This document shows positions 12,901 through 21,825 of a stretch of DNA of 64,000 bases, piece by piece (the stretch's first letter is position 1; the number at the start of each line of letters is the position of its first letter). The translations under genes were made by a program, and so were the position numbers. The notes beneath the pieces are model-generated. The model made no database searches and was not told the DNA's origin. It saw nothing but the letters and a program-made list of their open reading frames with translations. Source of the DNA: Bugula neritina (lineage: Eukaryota > Bryozoa > Gymnolaemata > Cheilostomatida > Bugulidae); contig OZ037769.1 of assembly GCA_964035545.1 (NCBI GenBank), forward strand, positions 13,568,633-13,632,632, written 5' to 3'.

Positions 12901-14560
12901 TGCACCAACATTAAACATTATAGAAAATTTTAGTCACTGCACCGCAACTTTATATTGTCATTTGCATAAAATACTTTATGTATAACAGTCTATTTTTTTT
13001 ATAACACTAAGCTGCATATATTATAGTTATAGTGCTTCATGCATCAAACGCCAAGATGAATTACGATTATTAAAACACTGTAATTGTTGATTCTCTGTTG
13101 AAGCAGTCAGGGGATGCTTGCTTAGTCGCTTTCAATCGTCAATATCGTATTAAAATGAATTGTTCTTGTGAATTGATGCAAACTTGTTAACTAAAATATC
13201 AACATGAATGTAGCTAGTAGGCTCTCACCTTTGGGTGAACTGAGTTAGCGTTTTAGTTGAAATAAAAAAGTTGACTGTTTTATAGGTGTGAGTGTGTGTG
13301 TGAGTGTGTGTGTGAGTGTGTGTGGGTGTCATTAAAGCTGTAGTGCTTTGAATATTTGAAGTTTATGTGTTATAGTTGTTTGTCATTGCAATTTAATAAA
13401 TAACCACAGCATGATGTCATGCTATGCACATAAATAAAGTGAAGATTTTATACAGATAAAGACATAGTTTGTAGCCCACACCTAAGAGAAGCTTGTTGAG
13501 TATGAATAAAAGATCTGCAGGTAACATCAGATAACATATAGATCAATGTAGACTTACCTGTTGCCATGAGGGTTGAGGTGTCCAACTAGCTGGGACTTTA
13601 ATGGTGATATTCTCAAAGTAATGCTGTTCATTCGTTGCACTGAACAAAAGGGTGGATGCTTCTTCGAAATATTCCTAACAAAAACATTGTTAATAAAAAG
13701 AAGTATTCTAGAATGTTCTAAATTGAATAACAGTTTGCTAAATTAGATAAACTATCAAGTATATTTATCTATCATGCTTGTCACGTTTTGTAGTTGAATA
13801 ATTGCTAAACTTTACAGTTCACAAATACACAAGTAAAATATAGTTAAAATTTTGAAACTTCAACAAATGAAGAATAATAAATAGTATCAGTGTTGCGTTT
13901 AAGTTAGAGAAATATTTATTGTCGCAGACTAAAAGTAAATAGCAATGTGAAAAGGTTATATCATAAGTTGCAAGTTACAATTGTGAGTCGCAAGTGTGTG
14001 TTTAATGAAAATGCTGGATTTTTGTATTCATCAAAAAGGTTAGGTATTGTGTAGTAGCTATATTATGATGAATGTGGAAAAAGCATCATATAGCTGGCAT
14101 AGCTGAGATGATATGTGAACAGCTATCTTGCATTAGCGAAAAGCGTTCCCAACTTATGTAAAGTCTCAACAATCAGTATACAAGTCTTTCAACCAAACAC
14201 ACTCTAAATAAAATAATTTAATAAATAATTTTAGCTACTGTAACTTTTTCGCATAAATTAAAAACAGTACCTATAGAATATTTAATACTAATTACCAATC
14301 TTGACCTATTTATACCATATATTCTTGACCTATATATAATAAAAGCAGACGTATAGACATGATTCATGTCACACCTTCAGTCTATCAATTAGCTCAAGAT
14401 CCTCGGGCACCGTATCTTCTATAGTTACGAGGATGTTGCCATAACCACCCTCAGAGCTGAGGGTTATTTCTTGTCTTGTCCCTCCAATGTTACCCCCAGA
14501 AACACAGAACACTGAGACTATAAACACTCCACTCAACCGGATCAAAAGTTCCCACAACAT
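876..14560 (-). CDS. CLCA: CLCA-like (calcium-activated chloride channel regulator family) gene A, 20 exons recognised
   Basis: CLCA proteins are secreted or type I membrane proteins with an N-terminal metalloprotease-like domain, a vWA domain and fibronectin-type segments. Exons in transcript order, read from splice sites and phase: 14375-14560, 13558-13674, 12700-12850, 11731-11851, 10363-10534, 9475-9586, 8915-9291, 8369-8596, 7909-8054, 7281-7434, 6465-6674, 6004-6165, 5579-5699, 4692-4777, 4230-4332, 3832-3987, 2923-3066, 2174-2322, 1329-1370, 876-985. Diagnostic pieces are PYTLQPGLCG, FAHLKWGLFDE, a vWA MIDAS (LDVSGSM), TAPGDD and a late transmembrane helix. The 3' exon is not found. 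Boundaries may be off by a base. Most exons have the same length modulo 3 as in paralog B, which supports the model. The extracellular fate is inferred from the signal peptide and the transmembrane segment. Confidence 0.85.
1796..2145. repeat. Degenerate tandem duplication of about 230-bp period in an intron
   Basis: The segment beginning ACTTACTAACTATAAT near 1799 recurs near 2030, and each is followed by a diverged TTTGCTRTACTTACA block. The DNA between is AT-palindromic (runs of ATTATTA/TAATAAT). It sits in the intron after CLCA-A exon 18. Confidence 0.5.
3198..3569. mobile_element. MITE-like inverted-repeat element
   Basis: The left end reads AATAGACCCTTTTCAGAGGT and about 45 bp in has CAATTAGGAGTTGTG. 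The right end carries their reverse complements (CACAACTCCTAATTG, then ACCTC followed by AAAAAGGGTCTATT). It has no coding capacity and lies in the CLCA-A intron between exons 16 and 17. No clear target duplication was found. Confidence 0.6.
3832..3987 (-). CDS. CLCA: CLCA-A exon 16: fibronectin-type III-like segment
   Basis: The frame reads VVTVANYT, then TPPEKIKDF, then FSWTAPGDDVNIGNG. This is the conserved CLCA C-terminal segment in which a proline-rich linker leads into a beta-sandwich with a W-TAPGDD signature. The next exon (2923-3066) continues with YKIYVSDDSS. The same pair is present in paralog B at 54417-54575 and 53878-54021. Confidence 0.75.
4980..5046 (+). other. tRNA-like sequence (pseudo-tRNA or SINE head)
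   Basis: An A-box-like TGGTTAGCGCA and a perfect B-box-like GGTTCGAATCC are spaced as in a tRNA, with a TTGCAAG loop between them. The 5' acceptor strand does not pair with the 3' strand and the anticodon stem is mismatched, so a functional tRNA is unlikely. A diverged relative in opposite orientation lies near 60860-60935. Confidence 0.5.
7735..7925 (-). repeat. 27-bp minisatellite repeating a splice donor (CLCA-A intron 9)
   Basis: About seven units of roughly 27 bp. On the minus strand each reads like CTATATGG followed by GTGAGTCATCAATACT. The first copy is the functional exon 9 donor. Several later copies keep a perfect GTGAGT, one reads GTGAAT and the last are more divergent. In the CLCA frame each added unit runs into TGA. 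Confidence 0.8.
7909..8596 (-). CDS. CLCA: CLCA-A exons 8-9: vWA domain body
   Basis: Exon 8 (8369-8596) encodes the helices and strands after the MIDAS (GIVSFESVATEL, then GGTSIGGGLQ, which supplies the MIDAS Thr region). Exon 9 (7909-8054) encodes IILITDGQENAAPNV, the last MIDAS Asp strand. Exon 9 ends at CTATATGG before a GTGAGT donor. The intron begins with a tandem array of that same donor sequence. Confidence 0.8.
8132..8195 (+). mobile_element. SINE body fragment
   Basis: GAATAAGTCCTTAGC followed by a GGGTTTTCACA block matches the 3' body of the SINE copies at 11420-11575 and 54811-55029. There is no head and no target duplication. Confidence 0.5.
8755..8871. repeat. (CA)n/(CGCA)n microsatellite
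   Basis: Alternating CA with interspersed CG in the intron between CLCA-A exons 7 and 8. Open frames across it (His-Thr or Cys-Val) are artefacts. Confidence 0.95.
8915..9291 (-). CDS. CLCA: CLCA-A exon 7: threonine-rich mucin-like linker plus vWA MIDAS
   Basis: The exon starts with a basic segment, then about 18-20 units of a PTTTT/QTTTT pentapeptide encoded by a 15-bp minisatellite, then CTVCLALDVSGSM, the first vWA strand with a complete DxSxS motif. The Thr/Pro array is a probable O-glycosylated stalk between the N-terminal domain and vWA. Paralog B has a shorter Thr-rich stretch at the same place. Antisense open frames over this array (Val-, Gly- or Cys-rich) are repeat artefacts. Confidence 0.8.
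10632..11407. mobile_element. Non-coding TIR element flanked by TTAA
   Basis: AAAGGATTGCTCTATCTT on the left (from about 10634) is matched by its exact reverse complement ending at about 11405. Both ends abut TTAA, which would fit a piggyBac-type target. Subterminal GTGACGT/ACGTCAC and AACGCCAG/CTGGCG blocks are also inverted. It has no credible ORF. It lies in the CLCA-A intron between exons 4 and 5. Confidence 0.55.
11420..11575 (+). mobile_element. 5'-truncated SINE copy
   Basis: It shares GCATCCAGTCATAATTGCTC, AATAAGTCCTTAGC, AACAAAAACCCC and CACAGGGATAGCAACTATAAA with the full copy at 54811-55029 but lacks the tRNA-like head. It begins immediately beside the TIR element ending at 11407. 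Confidence 0.7.
11731..12850 (-). CDS. CLCA: CLCA-A exons 3-4: metalloprotease-like core with a degenerate HExxH
   Basis: Exon 3 (12700-12850) carries the family signature PYTLQPGLCGQEGDYTHFTP. Exon 4 (11731-11851) carries VREFAHLKWGLFDE. In classical CLCA proteins this segment is HEWAHLRWG, the zinc-binding HExxH. Here the first His is Arg while the Glu and second His remain, so metal binding should be weakened or lost. Exon 3 ends at a GC rather than GT donor (CCAG then GCAAGT), the usual context of a GC-AG intron. Confidence 0.75.
14375..14560 (-). CDS. CLCA: CLCA-A exon 1: signal peptide and start of the N-terminal domain
   Basis: The second ATG (14558-14560) is preferred because it is followed at once by a hydrophobic core (LLIRLSGVFIVSVFCVSG) typical of a signal peptide. 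The upstream in-frame Met at 14581 would add seven residues. The exon continues into a CLCA-like segment (GYGNILVTIEDTVPED) and ends at a GT donor in phase 0. Confidence 0.75.
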
Positions 14561-14619
14561 TTTCTGCAGAGTAACAGGCAAGTCAATTTAATAAATATAT
14601 AATAATAATTTAATAAATA

Positions 14620-15140
14620 TACAGCAAGTAAATCTATAGTAAGTAAATGCATAGTACATAAGTAAATGTATAGTAAATGCATTATAGCAAGACGTGTATG
14701 TATAGTAGCTAGTGTAGGTTTAGGGTGAGTAAATATATAATAGTAATTAAATGTAAATAGTAATTAGTATGTAACTAAATGTATAGTAACTAAATGTATA
14801 TTAAGTCAATGCATGTATAGTAAGTAAATGAATAGTAAGTAAATGTAAATAGTAATTAGTATGTAACTAAATGTATAGTAACTAAATGTATATTAAGTCA
14901 ATGCATGTATAGTAAGTAAATGAATAGTAAGTAAATGTATAGTAAGTTAATGGATAGTAAGTAAATGTACATTGAAACAATGTATAGTAGGTTATAATTG
15001 TATATAATTATAGTAAATGTACAGTAAGTGAATGTATATATAAAATAGTAAATGTATTATTGTAAGTAACTGTATAGTAAGCAAATGTACAGTAACTGAA
15101 AAGTAAGTAAATACATATTAAGTAAATATATATTATAGTA
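14620..15140. repeat. Degenerate AGTAAGTAAATGTAT tandem repeat
   Basis: Many imperfect units of AGTAAGTAAATGTATAGTAA and variants, including one longer direct repeat (the GTAATTAGTATGTAACTAAA block occurs twice, about 75-80 bp apart). It lies just upstream of CLCA-A exon 1. No coding content. Confidence 0.75.
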
Positions 15141-15190
15141 AGTTTGTACAACTCACCTTTGCCATGCAGTCTACACACACCTACACACAC

Positions 15191-17162
15191 ATCTGCAAGC
15201 TATGTTTTATAATCCACTAAGCATACACTCGAAATGGCTGAGAACAAAAGAAAGTGAATAGCTGTTGAAGTAGCATAAAGACTGCATGATGTTGTAAAGT
15301 GTGTTATTGTGTAAATGAAAGGCCCTCTTTTTTGATATGTAGCCCAAGTTTTCTGCAAGCTCTGAGACTACGTATTACACTCCTCGTATTCCTATAATAG
15401 TTGTACTTTCGACCCATAGTCTATAGGCCATCACTTCATATTATCATAGCATAATGTCTATGATTTGGAAGCCAACAATATTGTAGTTTAAGTACAAAGG
15501 TGTGAGTGAGTAAAAAGCTACTAGAAAGGTTTTTGGTTTATGTTTACTGTGAAACAACTTTATTTTTTTTATTCAATGTTTGTTTTCTTAGCTAATAGCT
15601 ACACAATAGTTGGTGTTTTAGCTGAAAATTAGGCTGTTTGTTTATAGATTCCTTTCTTCGGATACATCCATTGCTGAATTTTAACTTGATTTCAGAAATA
15701 ACAATTTGTTATTTTACAAAATATTTTTGCTTTAAAGCTGTTGCTGTTACATATTAATATTGTTATTATGCTTATCGTATTCACACGCAGTCATCTATTT
15801 GGATAGCAACAACTTAAGCTTTAACAGTGCACATGAAATATAACAAAACTATTTTAGTAGTATATATGCTTAAAATGTCTATATAATTATATGGCACTGG
15901 CTCTATAGACAGTAAATTACCGGTGCTTGAGCAATTTGTTTTAGATAACATGTTTTAAATAAGATTTAAGCTGTGAGCAACATGAACAAGCTGTTGATGA
16001 CAAAGATAATGAAAATAGTAGTTTACAGGTTACGTGTTTACTCAATAGCGTTTATTAAACGTTATTGCTATGTCTTTGCCTGTATACTTACAATGGCCTT
16101 CATCTTTGCAACAGAAACTAGCAATGATCTTAATATAAAGTAAATACCTACAATGTATGGAGTGTACTGACCTACAACACAGGTCTTGAGTCGTGATTTT
16201 ATAGTGAACATGAGTCATTCAGAAATTTATAACTTGTGCAGAAAGGATGACCTGTATGCTTTACACTTTTAGTTTTCTATTGTTTAAACATATATTATCT
16301 TATAAAATTATAGTTTGTATTTTAAATTTTATGTTTTTAATATATTTTAAAATTATATATATAAGTCTGAACTCAAGATTATGAAATTTGTACAGAATAT
16401 AAAATTATAGAATAATAGCTTATAGATTTCTTGCAGCCTAATTATTATTGAATATAGGGTACTTGGTCACAAATTTTCCCATTCCCAATTAAACTGATAG
16501 TAGGAGTTGTGTCCTCCAATCCTGATTGAACCCATGATTGTCTTCCATTCTTGTTAACTTTAGCAGTTGGCAATGTGAAGAAGATCATGTGGCCACAATT
16601 CCATTTTAAAATTAGTAGCAAATCATTTATTTCAATTTACCTTTTACTCCGCTGCTTTCAATTGCAGCTTAATAATTTTATTAATTTGTGAAATGCACTA
16701 TAATTCAACAAAGTTTCTATTCACCTGGTAATGTTGAAATTATTGTGGTCTTCGTTAGACATTGAAGAGTAGATGTATTATTCATGACCACCCTAGATGT
16801 AGTACCTAGTATTACTAGTATTCGAATGATTAGGATAGTTAATCAAACTCGACCATTTTAATAGTTGTAGTATAAGTTACACATATTTTATTAGTTTACA
16901 TTATACAGTTAGTTCTCACAAAACATACAATATTATTACACTATATACAGTTGAAATATACAAGGGAAACATGTAACTTTCACTATTTTAGGATAACATA
17001 TCCCATGTGATATGATAAAACAGTACATTTAATAAAAGTCATACTGTCCATGCTTAAAGGTGAAGCATGTTTTGAAGGCTTTCCACCATTTCCTGTCCTT
17101 TGAGCTGTTAGTTTTACTATATTTATAAAAAATGGTATTAGTGTCACTATCACCGTCATTTC
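15191..17162. other. Intergenic region upstream of CLCA-A
   Basis: AT-rich DNA between the repeats upstream of CLCA-A and the small gene at 17163-18044. No coding, RNA or transposon structure is recognised. A promoter for CLCA-A would be expected toward its left end, but no specific motif can be defended. Confidence 0.4.
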
Positions 17163-18044
17163 TCAGCTTATTTCTGGTGTATAGCCAAGTATACGCTTGA
17201 ATATAGAGATGAGAGTTATCTTCTCTCTATTGAATGTGTAGACAACTCCATAGTCACTCTCTTCTGCAATGCTCTCTAATCTCATGTCATCTTTTATCAC
17301 TTTCTCAAATTCACACACACCTTCATCTAACCCATCTCTTCCAACTGCACTCTTCACTTTCCTGATGAATATTTTCATCTCAATTTCATCTGCAGGTCTA
17401 AAAATATATTTAACATAATATATAGTTACACACTTCGCTAATTCACTATATTCATAACAGGTCAATTTAATTGTATATATTTTATAGCATCTATAATATA
17501 TGCTATTATAATAATATAAATATCAAAAAGAGTAATTAATTCACGTATCTATAACTACTTCATACACATAGTGTTCCACTTTGCGTCATGACATCATGAA
17601 AAACATCATGTCCCTCCAAATTAGTAACAAATATTTACTTTTTAAAATTCATTAGAATTAAGTATTCTGCATTAACTTTTCTGTTTATTTTATGCTAAAA
17701 TAATAACATACAGATGATACTACTACTAGTCTACATAGGTAAGCTACAGTGACTGAGGAAATTGAATATAAAACTTACTGGATTAGAGTGTAGGTTGATG
17801 AAATAGTCTTATCAACATCAACTGTAGCCAGAGCAGCATTACCAGAGACTGTATACATTTTAGTATGCATTCTATCACTTGATATCACAGAGTATAACAT
17901 ATGATAATATTGAGAGAGAAAGTAGTATAATAAGCAGCTTCCTTCAACAAGTGAGAAATTCAAAGTGAGCCAACAGTCAGTTTGATTGTTGAACTGGTTG
18001 CATGACACAACGTAATAAAAATTTGAATTCGGCATTGTTGTCAT
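17163..18044 (-). CDS. Two-exon gene of unknown function
   Basis: Exon 1 (17779-18044) begins with ATG and runs 88 codons plus 2 bases to a GTAAGT donor. Exon 2 (17163-17397) follows an AG acceptor in matching phase and ends with a stop after YTPEIS, giving a protein of about 166 residues. Exon 1 is polar and aromatic with several Cys and one possible hydrophobic stretch (CLLYYFLSQYYHMLYSVI). Exon 2 is charged and looks like a soluble alpha/beta domain (MKIFIRKVKSAVGRDGLDEG). I do not recognise the family. It is transcribed away from the ankyrin/SR-like gene starting at 18318, leaving about 270 bp between the two starts. The model rests only on frame and splice phase. Confidence 0.5.
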
Positions 18045-18317
18045 TGAGTTACATTATTTTATACATGAAACATAATTTAAGTATGGAATTGTCATTTCCT
18101 GAGAATTTTCAGTTGCCATTTAAAATCAATTTTCTACATGTGGCTCTATACAGTTCTATATAAACATGTATTCAAATGATTTAGTCGAGTTTGTTCTCAT
18201 ATTGAGTTGGGGGTTTAGTGGTTCTTTTGGCAGTCATACAACCTTTGCTATACTCCTCTCCTTCTTTCTGTCTGGTTGATATATACTCATTTAAAATTTT
18301 ATTATATAGAGGAAAGA

Positions 18318-19089
18318 ATGGCTGAATTTAATGATCAACCGTGAGTTAAACCTGGTATATTCTACTATATACATGCCATGACTCACCTTAAGTGAGATTT
18401 CAGACCCATAGCTTAGTGAGATATGGAGAGAGCACTGTATCTACAATGCTATGATTTTATATATATACAAATATGTGTTATATAACCTCTTTAACTATTT
18501 AGTTATGTTCTTGTTCCAGCGTATTTAGTATATGATTTGTTTATATGACTTTGCGGATACAGTAGCATAAAAACTGTTTGAAAGTGGTAGTAGGTTTTCA
18601 ACTCCATTTTGAATTTAAATGAATTGCTATAATTAAGTTATGACTTTGCTGACATACGGGATGGCAGCACAGCACTAGATATAGCTCTGGAATATGAACA
18701 CAAGGAGACAGCAAAGCACTTTTTTGCATTTGAAAAGTCGTCTCCCCGGCAGAGATACTCTTCGGTTAGCTGATTTCCTTGGTCAGAAGAGTAGCAGCTT
18801 AAGATTGTATCTGGTGACTATCTAACACACCTTTATTCACATAATAATCATGTTCATTGTGGTTTATAGGTTCAAAGGTCACCAAACAATAGGCACATTC
18901 CACGTTCTGCAAGAAGTCGTAACTCCCAAAGAAGTTCTTCATATTCGTCTTCAAGGTAGGCTGCCACTTGTCTAGGAACTAAGGCTGTACTAGGCTTTGA
19001 ACAGCTTAAAAATTATTGTAGTAGAAATTAGCTTTGTCTGCTTCTAGTTTTATTGTTTATTTAATTTTAGGTCCCCCAGCTTTCAATGA
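18318..19089 (+). CDS. Small four-exon gene with one ankyrin-like repeat and an SR-rich tail
   Basis: Exons: 18318-18340 (MAEFNDQP), 18638-18764, 18870-18955, 19071-19089. All junctions have GT-AG sites and compatible phases, giving about 84 residues. Exon 2 encodes an ankyrin-like unit (DGSTALDIALEYEHKETAKH). Exons 3-4 encode a Ser/Arg-rich tail ending SRSPSFQ and TGA at 19087-19089. The Polinton target duplication begins 38 bp after this stop, so the 19-kb element sits in the 3' UTR. A frame that skips the stop by using other phases (the GPPAFNDLF frame) was considered less likely. The function is unknown. It could also be the last exons of a longer gene. Confidence 0.5.
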
Positions 19090-19126
19090 CCTATTTAAAA
19101 AAGCTATAATCTCAGAAGAAGACAAC

Positions 19127-19132
19127 TCTGAA
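19127..19132. other. Polinton target-site duplication, left copy
   Basis: TCTGAA abuts the outer end of the left inverted repeat, and the same hexamer follows the right end at 38432-38437. Six-base duplications are the known Polinton/Maverick hallmark. Confidence 0.95.
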
Positions 19133-19246
19133 AGTAGTAGCGAATCGACCAATCCCAAACCCTTCTACCCTCCATGGCTCCTCGCAACAAGTTGCGAGTC
19201 CCCATGGAGGGTAGAAGTATTTGGGATTGGTCGATTCGCTACTACT
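19133..19246. repeat. Terminal palindrome, left end
   Basis: AGTAGTAGCGAATCGACC at the outer edge is answered by GGTCGATTCGCTACTACT 114 bp inward. The arms continue through CCCTCCATGG to a CTCGCAACAAGTTGCGAG centre. A few mismatches occur (CC in the outer arm; asymmetry beside the centre). The strand could fold into a long hairpin. Confidence 0.9.
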
Positions 19247-19407
19247 CTCTAATAAGTTTTATTAAAAGTAGTGTAATATTATAAATTTTTATTAAAGTAA
19301 AGTAATATTATAAATTTTTTTAGAAAAAAAAATATTTTTTAAAAATAAGAAAAAATATTTTTTTAAAAAAAAGCGTTTTTTAAGCAATACTAAAATTAGC
19401 TATTCAT

Positions 19408-19673
19408 TAATACTATTATAATAAAGTTTAAAATATACGTAGATAAAAGGTAACGCTACAATAGGATATTCGTCATTAGGAATATCGGTTAAAACTACGT
19501 CATTGGGTTTATGACTAGTATAATCACTCGAAAGAGCTATTGTAAATGAAAAATTATTATTAGCGTTAACGATTTTATTAATATTTATTTTACTATACGA
19601 AACGTTATGTTCAGCACCGCTAATAGTATAAAATAAATTTTCTTTAGATTCATCAAATGGATTTTCACTATTA
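19408..19673 (-). pseudogene. C-terminal fragment of terminal paralog 3 inside the left TIR
   Basis: The minus strand reads the same C-terminal half as 37652-38164 (motifs HNVSYSKI, SSDYTSHKPNDVVLTD, VALPF). The coding similarity stops exactly at the TIR boundary at 19673, where AT-rich DNA follows, so no start codon or N-terminus is present. It exists because the inverted repeat overlaps the gene. Confidence 0.85.
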
Positions 19674-19828
19674 CTTTATTATTTTTTTATAAAAAAAGAG
19701 AAGCGTTAAAAAACGACTTTTTTTATATTTTTTTTATTAATTTTTTAAAAAAATATTTTTAAAAAATATTTTTTTTTATTTTTTTAAAAAAAATATTTTT
19801 TTTTTAAAAAAAGCGTTAAAACGGATAT
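19674..19828. other. T/A-tract spacer
   Basis: Runs of T and A with two GCGTTAAA words between the left TIR and the 3' end of the fibre-like gene. It could serve as a termination or polyadenylation region for the leftward genes. No specific signal is proven. Confidence 0.4.
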
Positions 19829-20605
19829 TTAAATGCTGTAACTTGAAAATACTGGTAAAGATTCACTAGATTCGGTTATATCTCCATCACTCGTTGATAA
19901 TACTAATCTATTACCAATCGCTCCTTGTAATTTAGGAATAGCGTAATTATCTATATTATAAGTAGTAATAAGATTTGAAATATTTATACCCGTTTCTACG
20001 ATATTACCATTACTCGAAAGCATTAATAATTTACCTCCGATTGATGGTTGTATTTTATTCATAGCAAAATTATTTATATTACTAGTCGTAATAACATCGC
20101 TAACGCTTAAACTACTATCTATAACGTTACCCGAAGTAGTTGAAACGGTTAATTTTTCATTCGCGGGTTGTATTTTTGGTATAGCAAAATTATTTATATT
20201 ATTAGTTGTAACAACATCGCTAACGCTTAAATTACTATCAATAATATTACCCGTATTAGTTGATACGGTTAATTTTTCAGTTGGATCTCGTATAAGAGGT
20301 ACGGCGTAATTAGATACATTAGTTCTCGTAACGACATCATCAACTTTTAAATCGCTATCTATAACGCGTCCGTCATCAGTTGATATAGTTAATTGATTAA
20401 TAGGGTTCTGTATTTTAGGCATACTCGTATTATCAACGTATTTTTTTGTAGCCGCGTCTTGATCGTCAGCCGGATCAATGACTCTAGATATTTTATTTTC
20501 CCCCATATCTAGCGTACCCGTAAGAGTACTACTACCGTTTATTAAAACGAATTTTTTCGTATCTATTTCCGTTTTTCCACTTCCTCCAAATTTATAAACA
20601 CTCAT
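19829..20605 (-). CDS. Phage-tail-fibre-like protein with 40-residue repeats (258 aa)
   Basis: Residues 1-7 (MSVYKFG) resemble the starts of the two right-end paralogs. Residues 28-60 read LTGTLDMGENKISRVIDP and then DAATKKYVD, a pattern typical of tail-fibre and collar proteins of bacteriophages, where it precedes a trimeric shaft. Residues 62-250 are four full and one partial 40-residue repeats (IPKIQP, then KLTVSTTSGNVIDSSLSVSD, ending NNFA). A beta-rich trimeric shaft is likely. Inferred role: a receptor-binding fibre of the Polinton virion, with the short N-terminal tag as a capsid anchor. The ATG lies in TTATAAATG and overlaps the TGA stop of the upstream gene (ATGA). Confidence 0.8.
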   Translation of the reverse strand: MSVYKFGGSGKTEIDTKKFVLINGSSTLTGTLDMGENKISRVIDPADDQDAATKKYVDNTSMPKIQNPINQLTISTDDGRVIDSDLKVDDVVTRTNVSNYAVPLIRDPTEKLTVSTNTGNIIDSNLSVSDVVTTNNINNFAIPKIQPANEKLTVSTTSGNVIDSSLSVSDVITTSNINNFAMNKIQPSIGGKLLMLSSNGNIVETGINISNLITTYNIDNYAIPKLQGAIGNRLVLSTSDGDITESSESLPVFSSYSI

Positions 20606-21051
20606 TTATAATTAAAGTAAAGCTTTAATGATATTAATTCGAATGGTAAAGCGATATCATTATTAACTATAATATTATTAGGTTTACGACTAGTATAATC
20701 GCTCGAACACTCCAATACTAATCCAATATTTTTATCGGCGTCAATATATTCCAGCATAGGTATTTTTATACGCGCGACGCCTCCTCGAATTATATATTCC
20801 TTACTTTCATGCCTAATAGGACCGTTAATATTTCCGATAACTAAAGTTAATTTTTTATCCTTCCAATACAAAGAATTATTATCATTAACCGGTAAATGTT
20901 GCAATTCTAATAAAGCGTACGTTAATTCAATAGGTTTATCCACCATATACCCTAATAATATTGCCGTATTAATGGTTGTACTAGAAAATTCATTAAGAAA
21001 AGTATTATTTTTAGTTACAACTCTTTCGATAAAATTATTTTTTCCACTCAT
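20602..21051 (-). CDS. Terminal paralog 1, unknown function (149 aa)
   Basis: It shares with the 172- and 170-residue proteins at the other end the motifs DKPIEL, LYWKDKKLTLVIGN, SSDYTSRKPN and a C-terminal ALPFELISLKLYFNYK. It lacks the MxxYxF start. Predicted as beta-strand-rich with no membrane segment. The start codon lies in TTAATAAATG directly after the ATPase stop. Its last codons (AAT TAT AAA TGA) contain the start motif of the fibre-like gene. A virion surface or fibre-associated role is inferred from position only. Confidence 0.75.
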   Translation of the reverse strand: MSGKNNFIERVVTKNNTFLNEFSSTTINTAILLGYMVDKPIELTYALLELQHLPVNDNNSLYWKDKKLTLVIGNINGPIRHESKEYIIRGGVARIKIPMLEYIDADKNIGLVLECSSDYTSRKPNNIIVNNDIALPFELISLKLYFNYK

Positions 21052-21054
21052 TTA

Positions 21055-21810
21055 TTAAGGTATATAAAATTCGTCTAAGCTATGCCTATACCTTCCATTA
21101 TTTTTTGAGGAAGAAAGATCTAAAGTAATAAAGCCGTGAGGTTTTTGCCATCCTTTATAACAAAAGTTTTTAAATTCGTTTAACGTTAAATCTCCGCTTA
21201 CGTGATCTTGATATATGTGATTTAAATTTTTTCCGTTTTGAGGAAATAAACAAATAAAATTAGCGTTTTCTCGAATAGTGTTTCTAGGCAGCTTAAAATA
21301 ATTTTGCGACAAATAAAAGCAATCAATGTTATTGTGTCGTCCTCTTACGTAATAACTTTCGCAAGTTTTTTGTTTTTCCAACATTAAATCATCGAATATT
21401 ATTAAATTTTTATTACTAGCGTTTAATTCGCTAGGATCATAAACGTCGTCACTAGATTCTATAAATTCGGCGTCTATATTACCGTTACCCTTACTATTTT
21501 TTAAAACACGAGTTACATTTATACCCGAATTTACTATTGCGTCACTATTTTTAAAAAAATTTAAAATTTCTTTAGTTAATTTACGTTCGAAAGCCTTCCT
21601 CATATTTATATATTCGGGTTGAAAAAGACTTTTACCGTAAATTATAAGTTTATCGTAATCGAGCCAATTAGGTCGTAATAATAAATTACAAAGTAAAGTA
21701 GTTTTACCGCATCCAGACTTTCCAACGATAAGACCTCTTATGCTTTTAGGAAGTAAAGGATTATTATTACGATTAATTTCGTTTTTCCACGAAAGATTTT
21801 CTATTTCCAT
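21055..21810 (-). CDS. Polinton packaging ATPase (FtsK/HerA, A32-like; 251 aa)
   Basis: A Walker A P-loop (GKSGCGKTTLL) lies at about residues 30-40 and a Walker B (LIIFDDL) at about 136-142, followed by a sensor-like YLSQNYFKLP. The family pumps viral DNA into the capsid. The length is typical for Polintons. The frame is intact. The start codon is one half of an 18-bp palindrome shared with the divergent integrase gene, leaving 12 bp between the two ATGs. Confidence 0.92.
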   Translation of the reverse strand: MEIENLSWKNEINRNNNPLLPKSIRGLIVGKSGCGKTTLLCNLLLRPNWLDYDKLIIYGKSLFQPEYINMRKAFERKLTKEILNFFKNSDAIVNSGINVTRVLKNSKGNGNIDAEFIESSDDVYDPSELNASNKNLIIFDDLMLEKQKTCESYYVRGRHNNIDCFYLSQNYFKLPRNTIRENANFICLFPQNGKNLNHIYQDHVSGDLTLNEFKNFCYKGWQKPHGFITLDLSSSKNNGRYRHSLDEFYIP

Positions 21811-21825
21811 TTATTATAATAAATG
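21808..21825. promoter_or_regulatory. Bidirectional palindromic start region (ATPase / integrase)
   Basis: CATTTATTATAATAAATG is a perfect 18-bp palindrome. Its first three bases are the reversed ATG of the ATPase and its last three the ATG of the integrase. Each gene thus has TTATAATAAATG at its start and no separate leader. Confidence 0.85.

Larger units (their letters stand above)
19133..19673. repeat. Left terminal inverted repeat of the Polinton (541 bp)
   Basis: It is the reverse complement of 37891-38431 with two visible differences near 19160 (CC for TA). Its outer 114 bp (19133-19246) is palindromic. The inner part (about 19408-19673) carries, on the minus strand, the C-terminal part of the terminal paralog whose full copy is at 37652-38164. 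Confidence 0.95.

Noticed and set aside
19034-19252. A 72-residue protein running into the Polinton
   Set aside because: It needs the intron part upstream and the TIR palindrome downstream; the spliced SR frame ending at 19089 fits the phases better.
19829-20605. Bacterial or phage contamination explaining the fibre-like gene
   Set aside because: It lies between intact TIR and Polinton genes, with the same base composition and start motif.
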